From: Bog-473 sp963711065
Lineage (GTDB): Bacteria > Actinomycetota > Acidimicrobiia > Acidimicrobiales > RAAP-2
Length of the DNA: 64,000 bases
Assembly (NCBI GenBank): GCA_963711065.1
Contig: CAVQCO010000007.1
Coordinates: forward strand, 620,001-684,000
Direction: 5' to 3'
Below the pieces are notes generated by a model. That model was not told the DNA's origin and ran no database searches. It saw only the letters and a program-made list of their open reading frames with translations. A program made the position numbers and the translations under genes. Shown here in pieces: positions 53,596 through 62,415 of this stretch (positions within the stretch are counted from its first letter, which is position 1; the number at the start of each line of letters is the position of its first letter).

Positions 53596-53635
53596 GGGCG
53601 GAGGCGGCCGACCCCGGGACGACGTCTCGGTGTGG

Positions 53636-53845
53636 TCAGCTGCGCGCGCCCGCCCCAGGCCCCTTGCCCTGACCGAACCGTCGCAGGCGCCGCAGCGCGC
53701 CCCCGAGCGAGCGCTCGACGGCGATGAGCTCGTGCGCCATGTCCTCGTCCCCGTTCGCCAGCGCGCCCTCCGCCAGGGCGGTGACCCGCTGGTGCAATTC
53801 GGCGAGGGTGGAGGAGAGCGAGGAGATCTCGGCGGCTGAGGTCAT
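53636..53845 (-). CDS. Small conserved helical protein
   Basis: 69 residues from ATG 53845: an amphipathic helical protein (SSLSSTLAELHQRVTALAEGAL, then DEDMAHELIAVERSLGGALRRL). Short proteins of this pattern occur in other actinobacteria, with no known function. A longer in-frame opening reaches 54178, but that part is antisense to hisD. It is divergent from hisD with a 55-bp gap. Confidence 0.6.
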   Translation of the reverse strand: MTSAAEISSLSSTLAELHQRVTALAEGALANGDEDMAHELIAVERSLGGALRRLRRFGQGKGPGAGARS

Positions 53846-53885
53846 CCCGTGATGATGGCCGATGGGGGAGCAGCGGGCACGCCGG

Positions 53886-53891
53886 TAGCCT
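53886..53891 (+). promoter_or_regulatory. -10 box of the his operon
   Basis: TAGCCT, nine bases before ATG 53901. No attenuator or His-rich leader peptide is visible. Confidence 0.45.
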
Positions 53892-53900
53892 TGGGTCCTC

Positions 53901-55217
53901 ATGCCCCTCCGCATCCTGGACCTGCGCGGCACGCAGCCGCCCTTCGACGGGGTCCTGCCGCGGCCGGCGGCACCGGGCGCGGACGTCCACGACGTGGTGG
54001 CGCGGATCCTCGGCCAGGTGCGCAGCGAGGGCGACCGGGCCGTGGTCCGTTGCACGGCGGAGCTGGACGGTGTCGACGTGTCCGACGGCCTGCGGGTGCC
54101 CCGGAGCGCGCTGGAGCAGGCGCGGGCCGCGGTCGACCCGGGGCTCGCAGAGGCGCTGCAGGTGGCGTTCGACCGCATCCTCGCCTACCACGCCCACGAG
54201 GGCGTGCCGCCCGAGGACCTGGTCGAGGGCGGCATCACGGTGGGGCACGTGACCCGGGCCGTCGAACGCGCCGGCCTCTACGCCCCGGGGGGCCGGGCGC
54301 GCTACCCGTCCACGGTCCTCATGTGCGCCGCGCCGGCACGCGTGGCCGGCGTGGGGAGCATCGCATTGTGCGTGCCGCCGGCGGCGGACGGCGGGCTCGA
54401 CGCAGCGACGCTGTGCGCCGCGGCGATCGCGGGCGTGGACGAGGTCTACCGGATCGGCGGCGCGCAGGCCATCGCCGCCATGGCGTACGGGACCGAGAGC
54501 GTGCCCGCGGTCGACGTCATCGCCGGGCCGGGGAACGCCTACGTCGCCGAGGCCAAGCGCCAGGTGTCGGGTGTCGTGGGCGTCGCCTCGGCCTTCGCCG
54601 GGCCCTCCGAGATCGTCGTGGTGGCGGGACCCGACGCCCCGCCGGGCTTCGCCGCGGTCGATCTGGTCGTGCAGGCCGAACACGGGCCCGACGGCCTCGC
54701 CTGGCTGGTCTGCTGGGACGCCTCCCTCGCTGCGGCCGTGTCCGCCGAGGTCGACCGCATCGTTGCCGCCTCCCCCCGGCGCGCCGACCTCGAGGCCACG
54801 CTCGCGGCATCGGGGATCGCCTGTCTGGTCGACGGGCCGGAGCACGCGCTGGCCGTGGCCAACACGATCGCCCCCGAGCACCTGGAGCTCATGGTCCCCG
54901 AGGACGACGGCATCGCCCTGGTGGCCGGCGTGCAGAATGCCGGAGCCGTGTTCATCGGCCCGTGGTCGCCGGCCAGCATGGGGGACTACATCGCCGGGCC
55001 CAACCACGTGCTGCCCACCAACCGCACGGCCCGGTTCGCCTCGGCGTTGCGGGCCGACGACTTCCGCAAGCACCTGCACACGGTCCGGGTCAGCCCCGAG
55101 GCGCTCCGGACTCTCGGCCCGCTTGTGGTGACGCTGGCCGAGACCGAGGGCCTGCCCGCCCATGCCGACTCGGTGCGCCGCCGGCTGGTGGCGCTCGACG
55201 AGCGGACGATGCCGTGA
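53901..55217 (+). CDS. hisD: Histidinol dehydrogenase
   Basis: 438-residue zinc enzyme for the last two steps of histidine synthesis. Motifs: GLYAPGGRARYPSTVLM, GPGNAYVAEAKRQV, the zinc site in VQAEHGPDGLAW, catalytic Glu-His in IAPEHLELM, and SPASMGDYIAGPNHVLPT. First gene of a his block with 4-bp overlaps downstream. Confidence 0.96.
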   Translation: MPLRILDLRGTQPPFDGVLPRPAAPGADVHDVVARILGQVRSEGDRAVVRCTAELDGVDVSDGLRVPRSALEQARAAVDPGLAEALQVAFDRILAYHAHEGVPPEDLVEGGITVGHVTRAVERAGLYAPGGRARYPSTVLMCAAPARVAGVGSIALCVPPAADGGLDAATLCAAAIAGVDEVYRIGGAQAIAAMAYGTESVPAVDVIAGPGNAYVAEAKRQVSGVVGVASAFAGPSEIVVVAGPDAPPGFAAVDLVVQAEHGPDGLAWLVCWDASLAAAVSAEVDRIVAASPRRADLEATLAASGIACLVDGPEHALAVANTIAPEHLELMVPEDDGIALVAGVQNAGAVFIGPWSPASMGDYIAGPNHVLPTNRTARFASALRADDFRKHLHTVRVSPEALRTLGPLVVTLAETEGLPAHADSVRRRLVALDERTMP

Positions 55218-56278
55218 GCGCGGTGCCGCCGGTGCGCCCGGACCTCGAGCTGGCCGAGGGGTACCACTCGCCGCAGGTGGAGGCGGAGGTGCGCCTCAAC
55301 ACGAACGAGTCGCCCTTCGCGCCGCCGGACGCCTGGCGCGAGGAGCTGCTGGCCGCGCTGGAGGACGTCTCGTTCAACCGGTACCCGGACCGTCCCGCGA
55401 CCGAGCTTCGCCAGGCCGTGGCCGGCCTGCACGCGGTGACACCCGACGAGGTCTTCTGCGCCAACGGGTCGAACGAGGTCCTCCAGTGCCTGCTCCTCGC
55501 CTTCGGTGGGCCGGGTCGCCGGGCCCTCGTGTTCGAGCCGACCTACGCGCTGCATTCGCACATCTCGCGCATCACCGGCACCGAGGTCGTCGAGGGCCTG
55601 CGGGACGACGAGTTCCGGATCGACCCACACCTTGCCGAGGCCGAGCTCGCGGCGCACCGCCCCGACATCACGTTCCTGTGCTCGCCGAACAACCCGACGG
55701 GCCGCGCCGAGCCGCCCGAGACGGTGGCGCGGGTGTGCACGGCCGCACCCGGGCTCGTGATCGTGGACGAGGCCTACGGGCAGTTCTCCCCGTGGTCCGC
55801 GCTCGAGCTCCGTGGCCCGGCCAACCCCGGGCTCGTCGTGACCCGCACGTTCTCCAAGACGTGGGCGCTGGCCGGTGCACGTCTCGGCTACCTGGTGGCG
55901 GACCCGGCGGTGGTGACGGCCTGCGAGGCCGTGGTGCTGCCGTACCACCTGTCCGCGCAGACCCAGCTGGCCGGGCTCCTGGCCCTCCGCCACGTTCCGG
56001 AGATGGAGTCGCGGGTGGCTCGGATCTCCGAGGAGCGGGGACGGGTCGCCGCGGCCCTGCGCGACCTGCCGGTGGACAGCTGGCCCTCCGACGCCAATTT
56101 CATCCTGTTCCGCCCCCGCGACCGGGACGCCGACGAGGTGTGGCGTTCGCTCCTCGCGCACTCCGTCCTGATCCGCAACTGCGCGAGCTGGGACGGCCTG
56201 CGCGGCTGCCTCCGCGTCACCATCGGGACCGCCGAGGAGAACGACCGCTTCCTCCACGCACTGAAGGAGAGCCTGTGA
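55214..56278 (+). CDS. hisC: Histidinol-phosphate aminotransferase
   Basis: PLP enzyme of 354 residues, fold type I. N-terminal LNTNESPFAPP, then NGSNEVLQCLLLAFGGPG, SPNNPTGRAEPPE, IVDEAYGQFS. The Schiff-base Lys is in TFSKTWALAGARLGYL, followed by C-terminal RNCASWDGLRGCLRVTIG. The GTG start overlaps hisD (GTGA). The frame is open further upstream into hisD. Confidence 0.95.
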   Translation: MSAVPPVRPDLELAEGYHSPQVEAEVRLNTNESPFAPPDAWREELLAALEDVSFNRYPDRPATELRQAVAGLHAVTPDEVFCANGSNEVLQCLLLAFGGPGRRALVFEPTYALHSHISRITGTEVVEGLRDDEFRIDPHLAEAELAAHRPDITFLCSPNNPTGRAEPPETVARVCTAAPGLVIVDEAYGQFSPWSALELRGPANPGLVVTRTFSKTWALAGARLGYLVADPAVVTACEAVVLPYHLSAQTQLAGLLALRHVPEMESRVARISEERGRVAAALRDLPVDSWPSDANFILFRPRDRDADEVWRSLLAHSVLIRNCASWDGLRGCLRVTIGTAEENDRFLHALKESL

Positions 56279-56877
56279 CCACCACCGCCCGCCACGCCAG
56301 CAGGGAGCGCGCGACGAAGGAAACCAGCATCGCGGTGGCCCTGGTCCTCGACGGGTCGGGCCGGACGGAGGTGTCGACCGGGTTGCCCTTCTTCGACCAC
56401 ATGTTGGACCAGCTGGGCCGGCACGCCTCCTTCGACCTCTCCGTGCGCGCGACGGGGGACCTCCACGTCGACGCGCACCACACGGTCGAGGACGTGGGCA
56501 TCGTCCTGGGCGGCTGCTTCGCCGAGGCGCTGGGCGACAAGGTGGGCATCCGTCGCTTCGCATCGGTTCTCCTGCCGCTGGACGAGGCACTGATCCAGGT
56601 GGCGGTCGACATCTCCGGCCGCCCCTACCTGGCCTACGGGCTGGCGTTCGCCCCCGACACGCCGGGGCTGGGGACACCCCCCTTCGACCCGCAGCTCGCC
56701 GAGGAGTTCTGGCGAGCCTTCGTCACGGCCGCCAACGTGACGCTGCACATCCACCGGTTCGCGGGGAAGAACGCCCATCACATGCTGGAGGCCAGCTTCA
56801 AGGGTGTGGCGCGCTGCCTCCGCGACGCGGTGCGGATCGAGGGAGGAGACATCCCTTCGACGAAGGGCAGTCTGTGA
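56275..56877 (+). CDS. hisB: Imidazoleglycerol-phosphate dehydratase
   Basis: 200-residue monofunctional HisB. The two manganese-binding His-rich motifs of each half are present: GLPFFDHMLDQLGRH with DAHHTVEDVGIVLG, and HIHRFAGKNAHHMLEASFKG. No fused phosphatase domain. GTG start overlapping the hisC stop. Confidence 0.96.
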   Translation: MTTTARHASRERATKETSIAVALVLDGSGRTEVSTGLPFFDHMLDQLGRHASFDLSVRATGDLHVDAHHTVEDVGIVLGGCFAEALGDKVGIRRFASVLLPLDEALIQVAVDISGRPYLAYGLAFAPDTPGLGTPPFDPQLAEEFWRAFVTAANVTLHIHRFAGKNAHHMLEASFKGVARCLRDAVRIEGGDIPSTKGSL

Positions 56878-57503
56878 CGGGGGGACCGCGTATCGCCGTG
56901 CTCGACTACGGCATCGGCAACCTCCGCTCGGCCGAGAAGGCGTTGCAGCACGTCGGCGCGGCGGCGCGGCTCGTGACCGATGCCGGCTCGGTCGAGGCGG
57001 CGGACGCCGTGGTGCTCCCGGGCGTCGGTGCGTTCGGCGCGTGCGCGCGGGCGCTGCGCGACAGCGGCCTGGAGGAGCCGGCCCGGGCTGCGGTCGCCGC
57101 CGGGGTGCCGTTCTTCGGGGTGTGCGTCGGCTTCCAGCTGCTGTACGAGAACTCGGTCGAGAGTCCCGGGGCGCGGGGCCTGGGGGTCTTTCCCGGAACG
57201 GTGGGGCCGTTGCCCCCGGGCGTGAAGCACCCGCAGATGCAGTGGAACACCCTCGAGGTGCGGGGGGAGGGTGCGCCGGCCCCGCTGGAGGGACTCGGCG
57301 CGCGGCCCTGGGTGTACTTCGTGCACTCGTTCGCGCCGCCCGTGGGCGACGAGACGGTGGCGGTGTGCGACTACGGCGGGCCGGTCGCCGCGCTGGCGAC
57401 GCGTGGCACGCTGTGGGGGGCGCAGTTCCACCCCGAGAAGTCGGGCGCGACGGGGCTGGCCCTCTTGGCCAACTTCGTCGGCGCGGCCCAGTCGGCGGCG
57501 TGA
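56874..57503 (+). CDS. hisH: Imidazole glycerol phosphate synthase, glutaminase subunit
   Basis: Class I glutamine amidotransferase of 209 residues, the ammonia donor to HisF. Catalytic Cys is in FFGVCVGFQLLYE (usually GICLGMQLL) and the His/Glu pair in AQFHPEKSG. VLPGVGAFGACARAL is typical of HisH. GTG start overlaps the hisB stop; the stop overlaps hisA by one base. Confidence 0.95.
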   Translation: MTGGPRIAVLDYGIGNLRSAEKALQHVGAAARLVTDAGSVEAADAVVLPGVGAFGACARALRDSGLEEPARAAVAAGVPFFGVCVGFQLLYENSVESPGARGLGVFPGTVGPLPPGVKHPQMQWNTLEVRGEGAPAPLEGLGARPWVYFVHSFAPPVGDETVAVCDYGGPVAALATRGTLWGAQFHPEKSGATGLALLANFVGAAQSAA

Positions 57504-58264
57504 TGGAGCTGCTCCCGGCCATCGACCTTCGTGCCGGGGAGGCCGTCCGGCTGACCCAGGGAGACTTCGACCGCCAGGAGGGCTACGGCGACCCCGCGGC
57601 GCTGGCGATGCGCTACATCGAAGGCGGCGCCCGCTGGATCCACGTGGTCGACCTCGACGCGGCGCGCACCGGGGTGGCGCACGAGCGCGCGTGGCTGCGC
57701 GAGATCGTCCACCTGGCGACCGTGTGGTCGGTCTCCGTCCAGGCGGGCGGAGGCATCCGCACGGAGGAGCACGCGGAGGAGCTGCTCGAGCGCGACGGCG
57801 TGGCCCGGATCGTGCTGGGCACCGCTGCGCTCGAGGATCCCGCGCTGGCGAGCCGCTGGGCGCGGCGTTGGCCCGGCCGGGTCGCCGCCGGGCTCGACTA
57901 CCGGGTCGGCGAGGACGGGATGGCCGAGGCCCAGGCGCAGGGCTGGCTGGCCGGGTCGGGCTGTTCGGTGACGGACCTGCTCGACCGGTGGGCCGGGGAG
58001 CCCTTCGGTGCCGTCGTCGTGACGGAGGTGGCCCGGGACGGCACGCTCGAGGGCCCCGCCGTCGAGAGCCTGGCGGCGCTGCTCGTGCGGACGGAGCTCC
58101 CGTTGGTGGCGTCGGGGGGCGTCGGCACCACCCTGGACCTGCACCGGCTGGCCCACCTGGAGGCGGGCGGGCGGCGGCTGGCGGGCACCATCGTCGGGAA
58201 GGCGTTGGCGGAGCGCCGCTTCAGCGTGGAGGAGGCGTTGGCCGCATGCGCAGCGTCCGCCTGA
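57503..58264 (+). CDS. hisA: ProFAR isomerase (HisA, possibly PriA)
   Basis: TIM-barrel isomerase of 253 residues. The catalytic Asp residues are in LLPAIDLRAGEAVRLTQGDF and VTEVARDGTLEGP; phosphate loops are VQAGGGIRTEEHA and LVASGGVGTTLD. In many actinobacteria this enzyme (PriA) also does the TrpF reaction. No trpF is seen in this window, but trpE and trpC are nearby, so dual function is possible but not shown. The 3' end overlaps hisF by 19 bp. Confidence 0.93.
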   Translation: MELLPAIDLRAGEAVRLTQGDFDRQEGYGDPAALAMRYIEGGARWIHVVDLDAARTGVAHERAWLREIVHLATVWSVSVQAGGGIRTEEHAEELLERDGVARIVLGTAALEDPALASRWARRWPGRVAAGLDYRVGEDGMAEAQAQGWLAGSGCSVTDLLDRWAGEPFGAVVVTEVARDGTLEGPAVESLAALLVRTELPLVASGGVGTTLDLHRLAHLEAGGRRLAGTIVGKALAERRFSVEEALAACAASA

Positions 58265-59010
58265 TTCCCTGCCTCGACGTCACCGACGGCCGCGTGGTCA
58301 AGGGCGTGCGGTTCGTCGACCTCACCGACGAGGGCGACCCCGTCGAGTTGGCGGCGCGCTACGACGCCGAAGGGGCCGACGAGGTGACGTTCCTCGACAT
58401 CACGGCGTCCTCCGATGGTCGGGACACGATGGTCTCGGTCGTGGCGCGCACCGCCGAGCAGGTCTTCATCCCTCTGACGGTGGGCGGCGGGGTCCGGGTG
58501 GCGGAGGACGCGCGCCGACTCCTCCGGGCCGGCGCGGACAAGGTCGCGGTGAACACGGCCGCCGTGGAGCGCCCCGGGCTGGTGCGGGACATCGCCGACG
58601 AGTTCGGCGGGCAGTGCGCGGTGGTCGCCATCGACGCCCGCGCCCGGAGCGACGGCGGCGGCTGGGAGGTGTGCACGCACGGCGGACGGACGCCCACCGG
58701 CCGCGACGCGGTCGCATGGGCGGCCGAGTGCGCGGCCAACGGGGCCGGTGAGATCCTGCTCACCTCCATGGACCGCGACGGGACCAAGGACGGCTTCGAC
58801 CTGGCCCTGACCCGGGCGGTGGTCGACGCCGTGGACATCCCCGTGGTGGCATCGGGCGGCGTCGGGCGGCTGCAGGACCTGGTGGACGGCGCACTCGAGG
58901 GTGGTGCCGATGCGGTGCTGGCGGCGTCGATCTTCCACCGGCGCGAGTTCACGATCGGCGAGGCCAAGGCCTACATGGCGGCGCAGGGGGTGGTCGTCCG
59001 CCCCGTCTGA
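58246..59010 (+). CDS. hisF: Imidazole glycerol phosphate synthase, cyclase subunit
   Basis: TIM barrel of 254 residues forming the HisHF complex. The catalytic acid residues are in LIPCLDVTDGRVVKGVRF and VVAIDARARSDG. Phosphate-binding sites are LTVGGGVRVAEDAR and VASGGVGRLQDLVDG. ATG 58246 lies inside the hisA 3' end. Confidence 0.96.
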   Translation: MRSVRLIPCLDVTDGRVVKGVRFVDLTDEGDPVELAARYDAEGADEVTFLDITASSDGRDTMVSVVARTAEQVFIPLTVGGGVRVAEDARRLLRAGADKVAVNTAAVERPGLVRDIADEFGGQCAVVAIDARARSDGGGWEVCTHGGRTPTGRDAVAWAAECAANGAGEILLTSMDRDGTKDGFDLALTRAVVDAVDIPVVASGGVGRLQDLVDGALEGGADAVLAASIFHRREFTIGEAKAYMAAQGVVVRPV

Positions 59011-59033
59011 CCTGGAAGGGCGCCCTCGTGCGG

Positions 59034-59039
59034 TACCGT
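59034..59039 (+). promoter_or_regulatory. -10 box before the groES-like gene
   Basis: TACCGT, exactly six bases before GTG 59046. It could allow expression independent of the his genes upstream. Confidence 0.45.
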
Positions 59040-59045
59040 GCCAGG

Positions 59046-59414
59046 GTGGCCACGTCGACGACGAAGAACGGGACGAGCAAGGCCAAGGCCGGGCCGCTCG
59101 AGGACAAGCAACCGATCTCGGTCCTCTTCGACCGCGTCATGGTCCAGATCTCGCCGACCGACGGCGAACGGCGCTCCCGCGCCGGCATCCTGATACCGGC
59201 CACGGCCCAGATCAGCCGGCGCCTCACGTGGGCGGAGGCCGTGGCGGTCGGGCCGCACGTGCGGACGGTGAAGGTCGGCGACACCGTGCTCTTCAACCCC
59301 GAGGACCGTTTCGAGGTCGAGGTGCACGGTGAGGAGTACGTGATTCTGCGCGAGCGCGACATCCACGCCATCGCCTCCACCCGCAACGACGGCGGCACGG
59401 GGCTCTACCTTTGA
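59046..59414 (+). CDS. GroES-fold (Cpn10-like) protein
   Basis: 122 residues. A Lys/Ser/Thr-rich N-terminus (about 25 residues) is followed by a Cpn10-type beta-barrel pattern: PISVLFDRVMVQI, then RSRAGILIPATAQ in the position of the mobile loop, AEAVAVGPHVRTVKVGDTVLFNPED and YVILRERDIHAI. It lacks the IVLP hydrophobic tripeptide context typical of a GroEL-binding mobile loop. The canonical groES is usually next to groEL, and no groEL is here, so this is probably a divergent paralogue. Its stop overlaps the hisI start. Confidence 0.75.
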   Translation: MATSTTKNGTSKAKAGPLEDKQPISVLFDRVMVQISPTDGERRSRAGILIPATAQISRRLTWAEAVAVGPHVRTVKVGDTVLFNPEDRFEVEVHGEEYVILRERDIHAIASTRNDGGTGLYL

Positions 59415-59833
59415 GCGGTACCGGAACCGGGGCCACCGCCGCCTCCGCCGCGCCCGAGGGCGTCGCGCTGACGGTGGACGAGGATCTGCGGCGCGTCGTG
59501 GACTTCGCCAAGGACGCCGACGGCCTGGTGCCCGCGATCGTGCAGGACGCCACCGACGGGACCGTGCTGACCGTGGCCTACATGGACGAGGAGGCCCTAC
59601 GGCGCACGTTGACCACCGGGCGCTCGTGGTTCTACAGCCGCAGCCGGAAGGAGTACTGGCAGAAGGGCGAGACGTCCGGGGACCGCCAGTACGTCCGTGC
59701 GGTGCGGGTCGACTGCGACGGCGACGCGCTCGTCGTGCTGGTGGACCAGCACGGCCGCGGTGCCTGCCACACGGGGGAGCGCACCTGCTTCTACCGGACG
59801 ATCGGCACCGGCCCGGGGGTGCCCGCGCCGTGA
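59411..59833 (+). CDS. hisI: Phosphoribosyl-AMP cyclohydrolase
   Basis: 140 residues. The zinc-enzyme core has IVQDATDGTVLTVAYMDEEALRRTL, WFYSRSRKEYWQKGETSG and the Cys-containing VDQHGRGACHTGERTCFYR. The start looks like TTG at 59411 in a TTGA overlap with the preceding stop; later in-frame starts would cut into the leader but not the core. The usual companion hisE is not in the window. Confidence 0.93.
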   Translation: MSGTGTGATAASAAPEGVALTVDEDLRRVVDFAKDADGLVPAIVQDATDGTVLTVAYMDEEALRRTLTTGRSWFYSRSRKEYWQKGETSGDRQYVRAVRVDCDGDALVVLVDQHGRGACHTGERTCFYRTIGTGPGVPAP

Positions 59834-61401
59834 CCCCTGCGGGCGGCCCGAGCCCGGGCGCGCTCGACTTCCGGCCCGACGGGGCCGAGTTCGCCGCGCT
59901 GGCCAAGGAGCACGCCATCGTGCCCGTGTGGTGCGAGGTGGTGGCCGACACGCTGACACCGGTGGCCTGCTTCGCCAACGTGGTGGGGGAGGGCGAGGGG
60001 TTCCTGTTCGAGTCCGTCGAGGGCGGCGAGCGCTGGGGCCGCTACTCGTTCGTGGGGCGGCGGCCGCTGGCCACGCTGACGGCCCGGGGCCGCACGGTCG
60101 AGGCGACGGGGCGACTCGGGCTCGGCCCGTCCGACGACGGGATCCTGGCCGCCGTGGAGCGCCTGGTGGACCGTTTCCAGTCCCCGGTACTGGCCGGCCT
60201 GCCGCCCCTGCACGGCGGGCTGGTCGGGTATCTCGGCTACGACGTGGTGCGCGAGGTGGAGCGCCTCCCCGATGCGCCGCAGGACGACCTGGGCCATCCC
60301 GATGCCGCCCTGGTCGTCATCGGGCAGTTCTGCGCCTTCGACCACTGGCGTCAGCGCATCGTGCTCGTGGACAACGTCGTCGTGCCCGAGGCGCCCGACG
60401 GGGTGGTGGACGCAGAGGCGGTGGCGGGCGCGTACGAGTCCGCCTGCGCACGGCTGCGCGACCTGGCGGCCGACTGCGGCCGGCCCGGACCCGTGTCGGG
60501 CGAGCTGGTGGCGGCACCCCCGCCGGGGCTCGAGCGGGCCGAGGCGGGCCGCACCATGACCTCGGAGGAGTACAAGGCGGGCATCGAGGCGGCCAAGGAG
60601 TTCATCCGAGCCGGTGACATCTTCCAGGTCGTCCTGTCGCAGCGGTACGACCTGGCGCTCGACGCAGACGCCTTCGACGTCTACCGCGCGCTGCGACTGC
60701 TCAACCCGAGCCCCTACCTCTACTTCCTGCGTTTCCCCGAGGTCACGGTCGTCGGCGCGTCGCCCGAGCCGATGGTGCGCCTGCGCGACGGCATCGTGAC
60801 CTCGCGACCGATCGCCGGGTCGCGGCCGCGGGGGGAGAGCGAGCAGCACGACCGCCTGCTCGAAGGCGAGCTGGCGGAGGACCCCAAGGAGCTGGCCGAG
60901 CACATCATGCTGGTCGACCTGGCCCGCAACGACGTGGGTCGGGTCGTACGCTTCGGCACCGAGAAGGTCGACGAGCTCATGACGATCGAGCGCTACAGCC
61001 ACATCATGCACATCACCTCGCAGGTGTCGGGGGAGCTGGCCGAGGGCAAGGGCCCGATCGACGTCCTCCGGGCGACCCTGCCGGCCGGGACCCTCTCCGG
61101 AGCGCCGAAGGTGCGGGCGATGGAGATCATCGACGAGCTCGAGCCGACCAAGCGGGGCGTGTACGGGGGCGTCGTGGGCTACATCGACTTCTCGGGCAAC
61201 GTCGACACCGCCATCGCCATCCGGACCATGGTGGTGACGCCGGACGGGCGGGCCAGCGTGCAGGCGGGCGCGGGGATCGTGGCCGACAGCGACCCACAGA
61301 GCGAGGACGAGGAGTGCGCGCACAAGGCCGGCGCGCTGCTGGTGGCGGTGACCGCGGCGCGGCGCATGGGCGCGGCGCGCCGGGCCGCGCCGGGCGGGTG
61401 A
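59830..61401 (+). CDS. trpE: Anthranilate synthase component I
   Basis: 523 residues, the chorismate-to-anthranilate step of tryptophan synthesis. The N-terminal feedback-site region is followed by the chorismate-binding domain, with IFQVVLSQRYDL, NPSPYLYFLRFPE, GSRPRGESEQHDRL, EDPKELAEHIMLVDLARND, TLPAGTLSGAPKVRAMEII and a C-terminal GAGIVADSDPQSE. A GTGA overlap with hisI joins the his and trp blocks. trpG is not adjacent. Confidence 0.95.
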   Translation: MTPAGGPSPGALDFRPDGAEFAALAKEHAIVPVWCEVVADTLTPVACFANVVGEGEGFLFESVEGGERWGRYSFVGRRPLATLTARGRTVEATGRLGLGPSDDGILAAVERLVDRFQSPVLAGLPPLHGGLVGYLGYDVVREVERLPDAPQDDLGHPDAALVVIGQFCAFDHWRQRIVLVDNVVVPEAPDGVVDAEAVAGAYESACARLRDLAADCGRPGPVSGELVAAPPPGLERAEAGRTMTSEEYKAGIEAAKEFIRAGDIFQVVLSQRYDLALDADAFDVYRALRLLNPSPYLYFLRFPEVTVVGASPEPMVRLRDGIVTSRPIAGSRPRGESEQHDRLLEGELAEDPKELAEHIMLVDLARNDVGRVVRFGTEKVDELMTIERYSHIMHITSQVSGELAEGKGPIDVLRATLPAGTLSGAPKVRAMEIIDELEPTKRGVYGGVVGYIDFSGNVDTAIAIRTMVVTPDGRASVQAGAGIVADSDPQSEDEECAHKAGALLVAVTAARRMGAARRAAPGG

Positions 61402-62402
61402 GCGGGCTCGAGGAGGAGACCGAGGCGCTACGCCGCGGGGCGGGAGTCTTCCGGTCCCCCCGCGACGCGTTGGCGGTGCACGGGCCCGACGCCGAGGCCT
61501 ATCTGCAGGGCCAGCTGAGCCAGGACGTCAGCGCGCTGGCGGTGGGCGCCTCGGCGGACTCCCTCCTGCTCGAGCCCGACGGGAAGCTGTCCGCCCTGCT
61601 CCGGGTGACACGCACCGACGGACAGGGCTTCGTGCTCGACGTCGAGGGGGGCTACGGCGAGGCGGTGGCGGCGCGGCTGCGCCGTTTCCTGCTGCGATCC
61701 AAGGTCGAGCTCGAGCACCTGGGCTGGCGCTGCCTCTCCTTGCGCGGTCGCGCGGTGGGCCACGCGGCGGCGGGACTGCTGGCCGTGCTGGCCGAGCGCG
61801 GCGTGTTGGCGGTGCCCTTCGGATGGAACGGCTGGGAGGGGGTCGACCTGCTCGGTGCGGCGGACGTGGTGCTCGGCCCCGACGAGGTGGACCTGCCCGT
61901 CGGCGTCGTGGCGTGCGGGCCGGAGGCGGTCGAGGCCTGCCGTATCGCCTCGGGGGTGCCGGCGATGGGCACGGAGCTGACGGGCAAGACGATCGCCGCC
62001 GAGGCGGGACTGGTCGAGCGGGCCGTGAGCTTCACCAAGGGCTGCTACACGGGACAGGAGCTCGTGGCGCGCATCGATTCCCGGGGTTCCAAGGTGCCCC
62101 GGCGGCTCGTCGGCTTCGTGGCTCCGGCGCCATCCGGTGGAAACGCGGTGGCGCTGGCCCGGGGCATGACCCTGCACGCCGGTGCGGCGCCCCCGGGTGA
62201 CGGGGCGGCCGACGACAAGGTGGTCGGCACCGTCACCTCGGCGGCCTGGAGCGTGGAGCTGGGCGCCTGGGCGGCGCTCGGCTACCTCCACCGGAGCATC
62301 GAGGCCCCGGCACCGGTCCGGGTGCGCACGGGTGACGGCGTCGGCGGGTCGTGGCGGGCGGAGGCCCGGCTGCTGCCGCTCGTGCCGGCGGACGACCGCT
62401 AG
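61398..62402 (+). CDS. ygfZ: YgfZ/GcvT-domain protein (Fe-S cluster maintenance)
   Basis: 334 residues, a folate-binding YgfZ protein related to GcvT. Hallmark KGCYTGQELVARIDSRG (the redox Cys motif K-G-C-Y-x-G-Q-E) and N-terminal LQGQLSQDVSALAVG are present. Thought to assist Fe-S cluster repair. GTG overlaps the trpE stop. Confidence 0.92.
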   Translation: MSGLEEETEALRRGAGVFRSPRDALAVHGPDAEAYLQGQLSQDVSALAVGASADSLLLEPDGKLSALLRVTRTDGQGFVLDVEGGYGEAVAARLRRFLLRSKVELEHLGWRCLSLRGRAVGHAAAGLLAVLAERGVLAVPFGWNGWEGVDLLGAADVVLGPDEVDLPVGVVACGPEAVEACRIASGVPAMGTELTGKTIAAEAGLVERAVSFTKGCYTGQELVARIDSRGSKVPRRLVGFVAPAPSGGNAVALARGMTLHAGAAPPGDGAADDKVVGTVTSAAWSVELGAWAALGYLHRSIEAPAPVRVRTGDGVGGSWRAEARLLPLVPADDR

Positions 62403-62415
62403 GGGCCACCGCATC

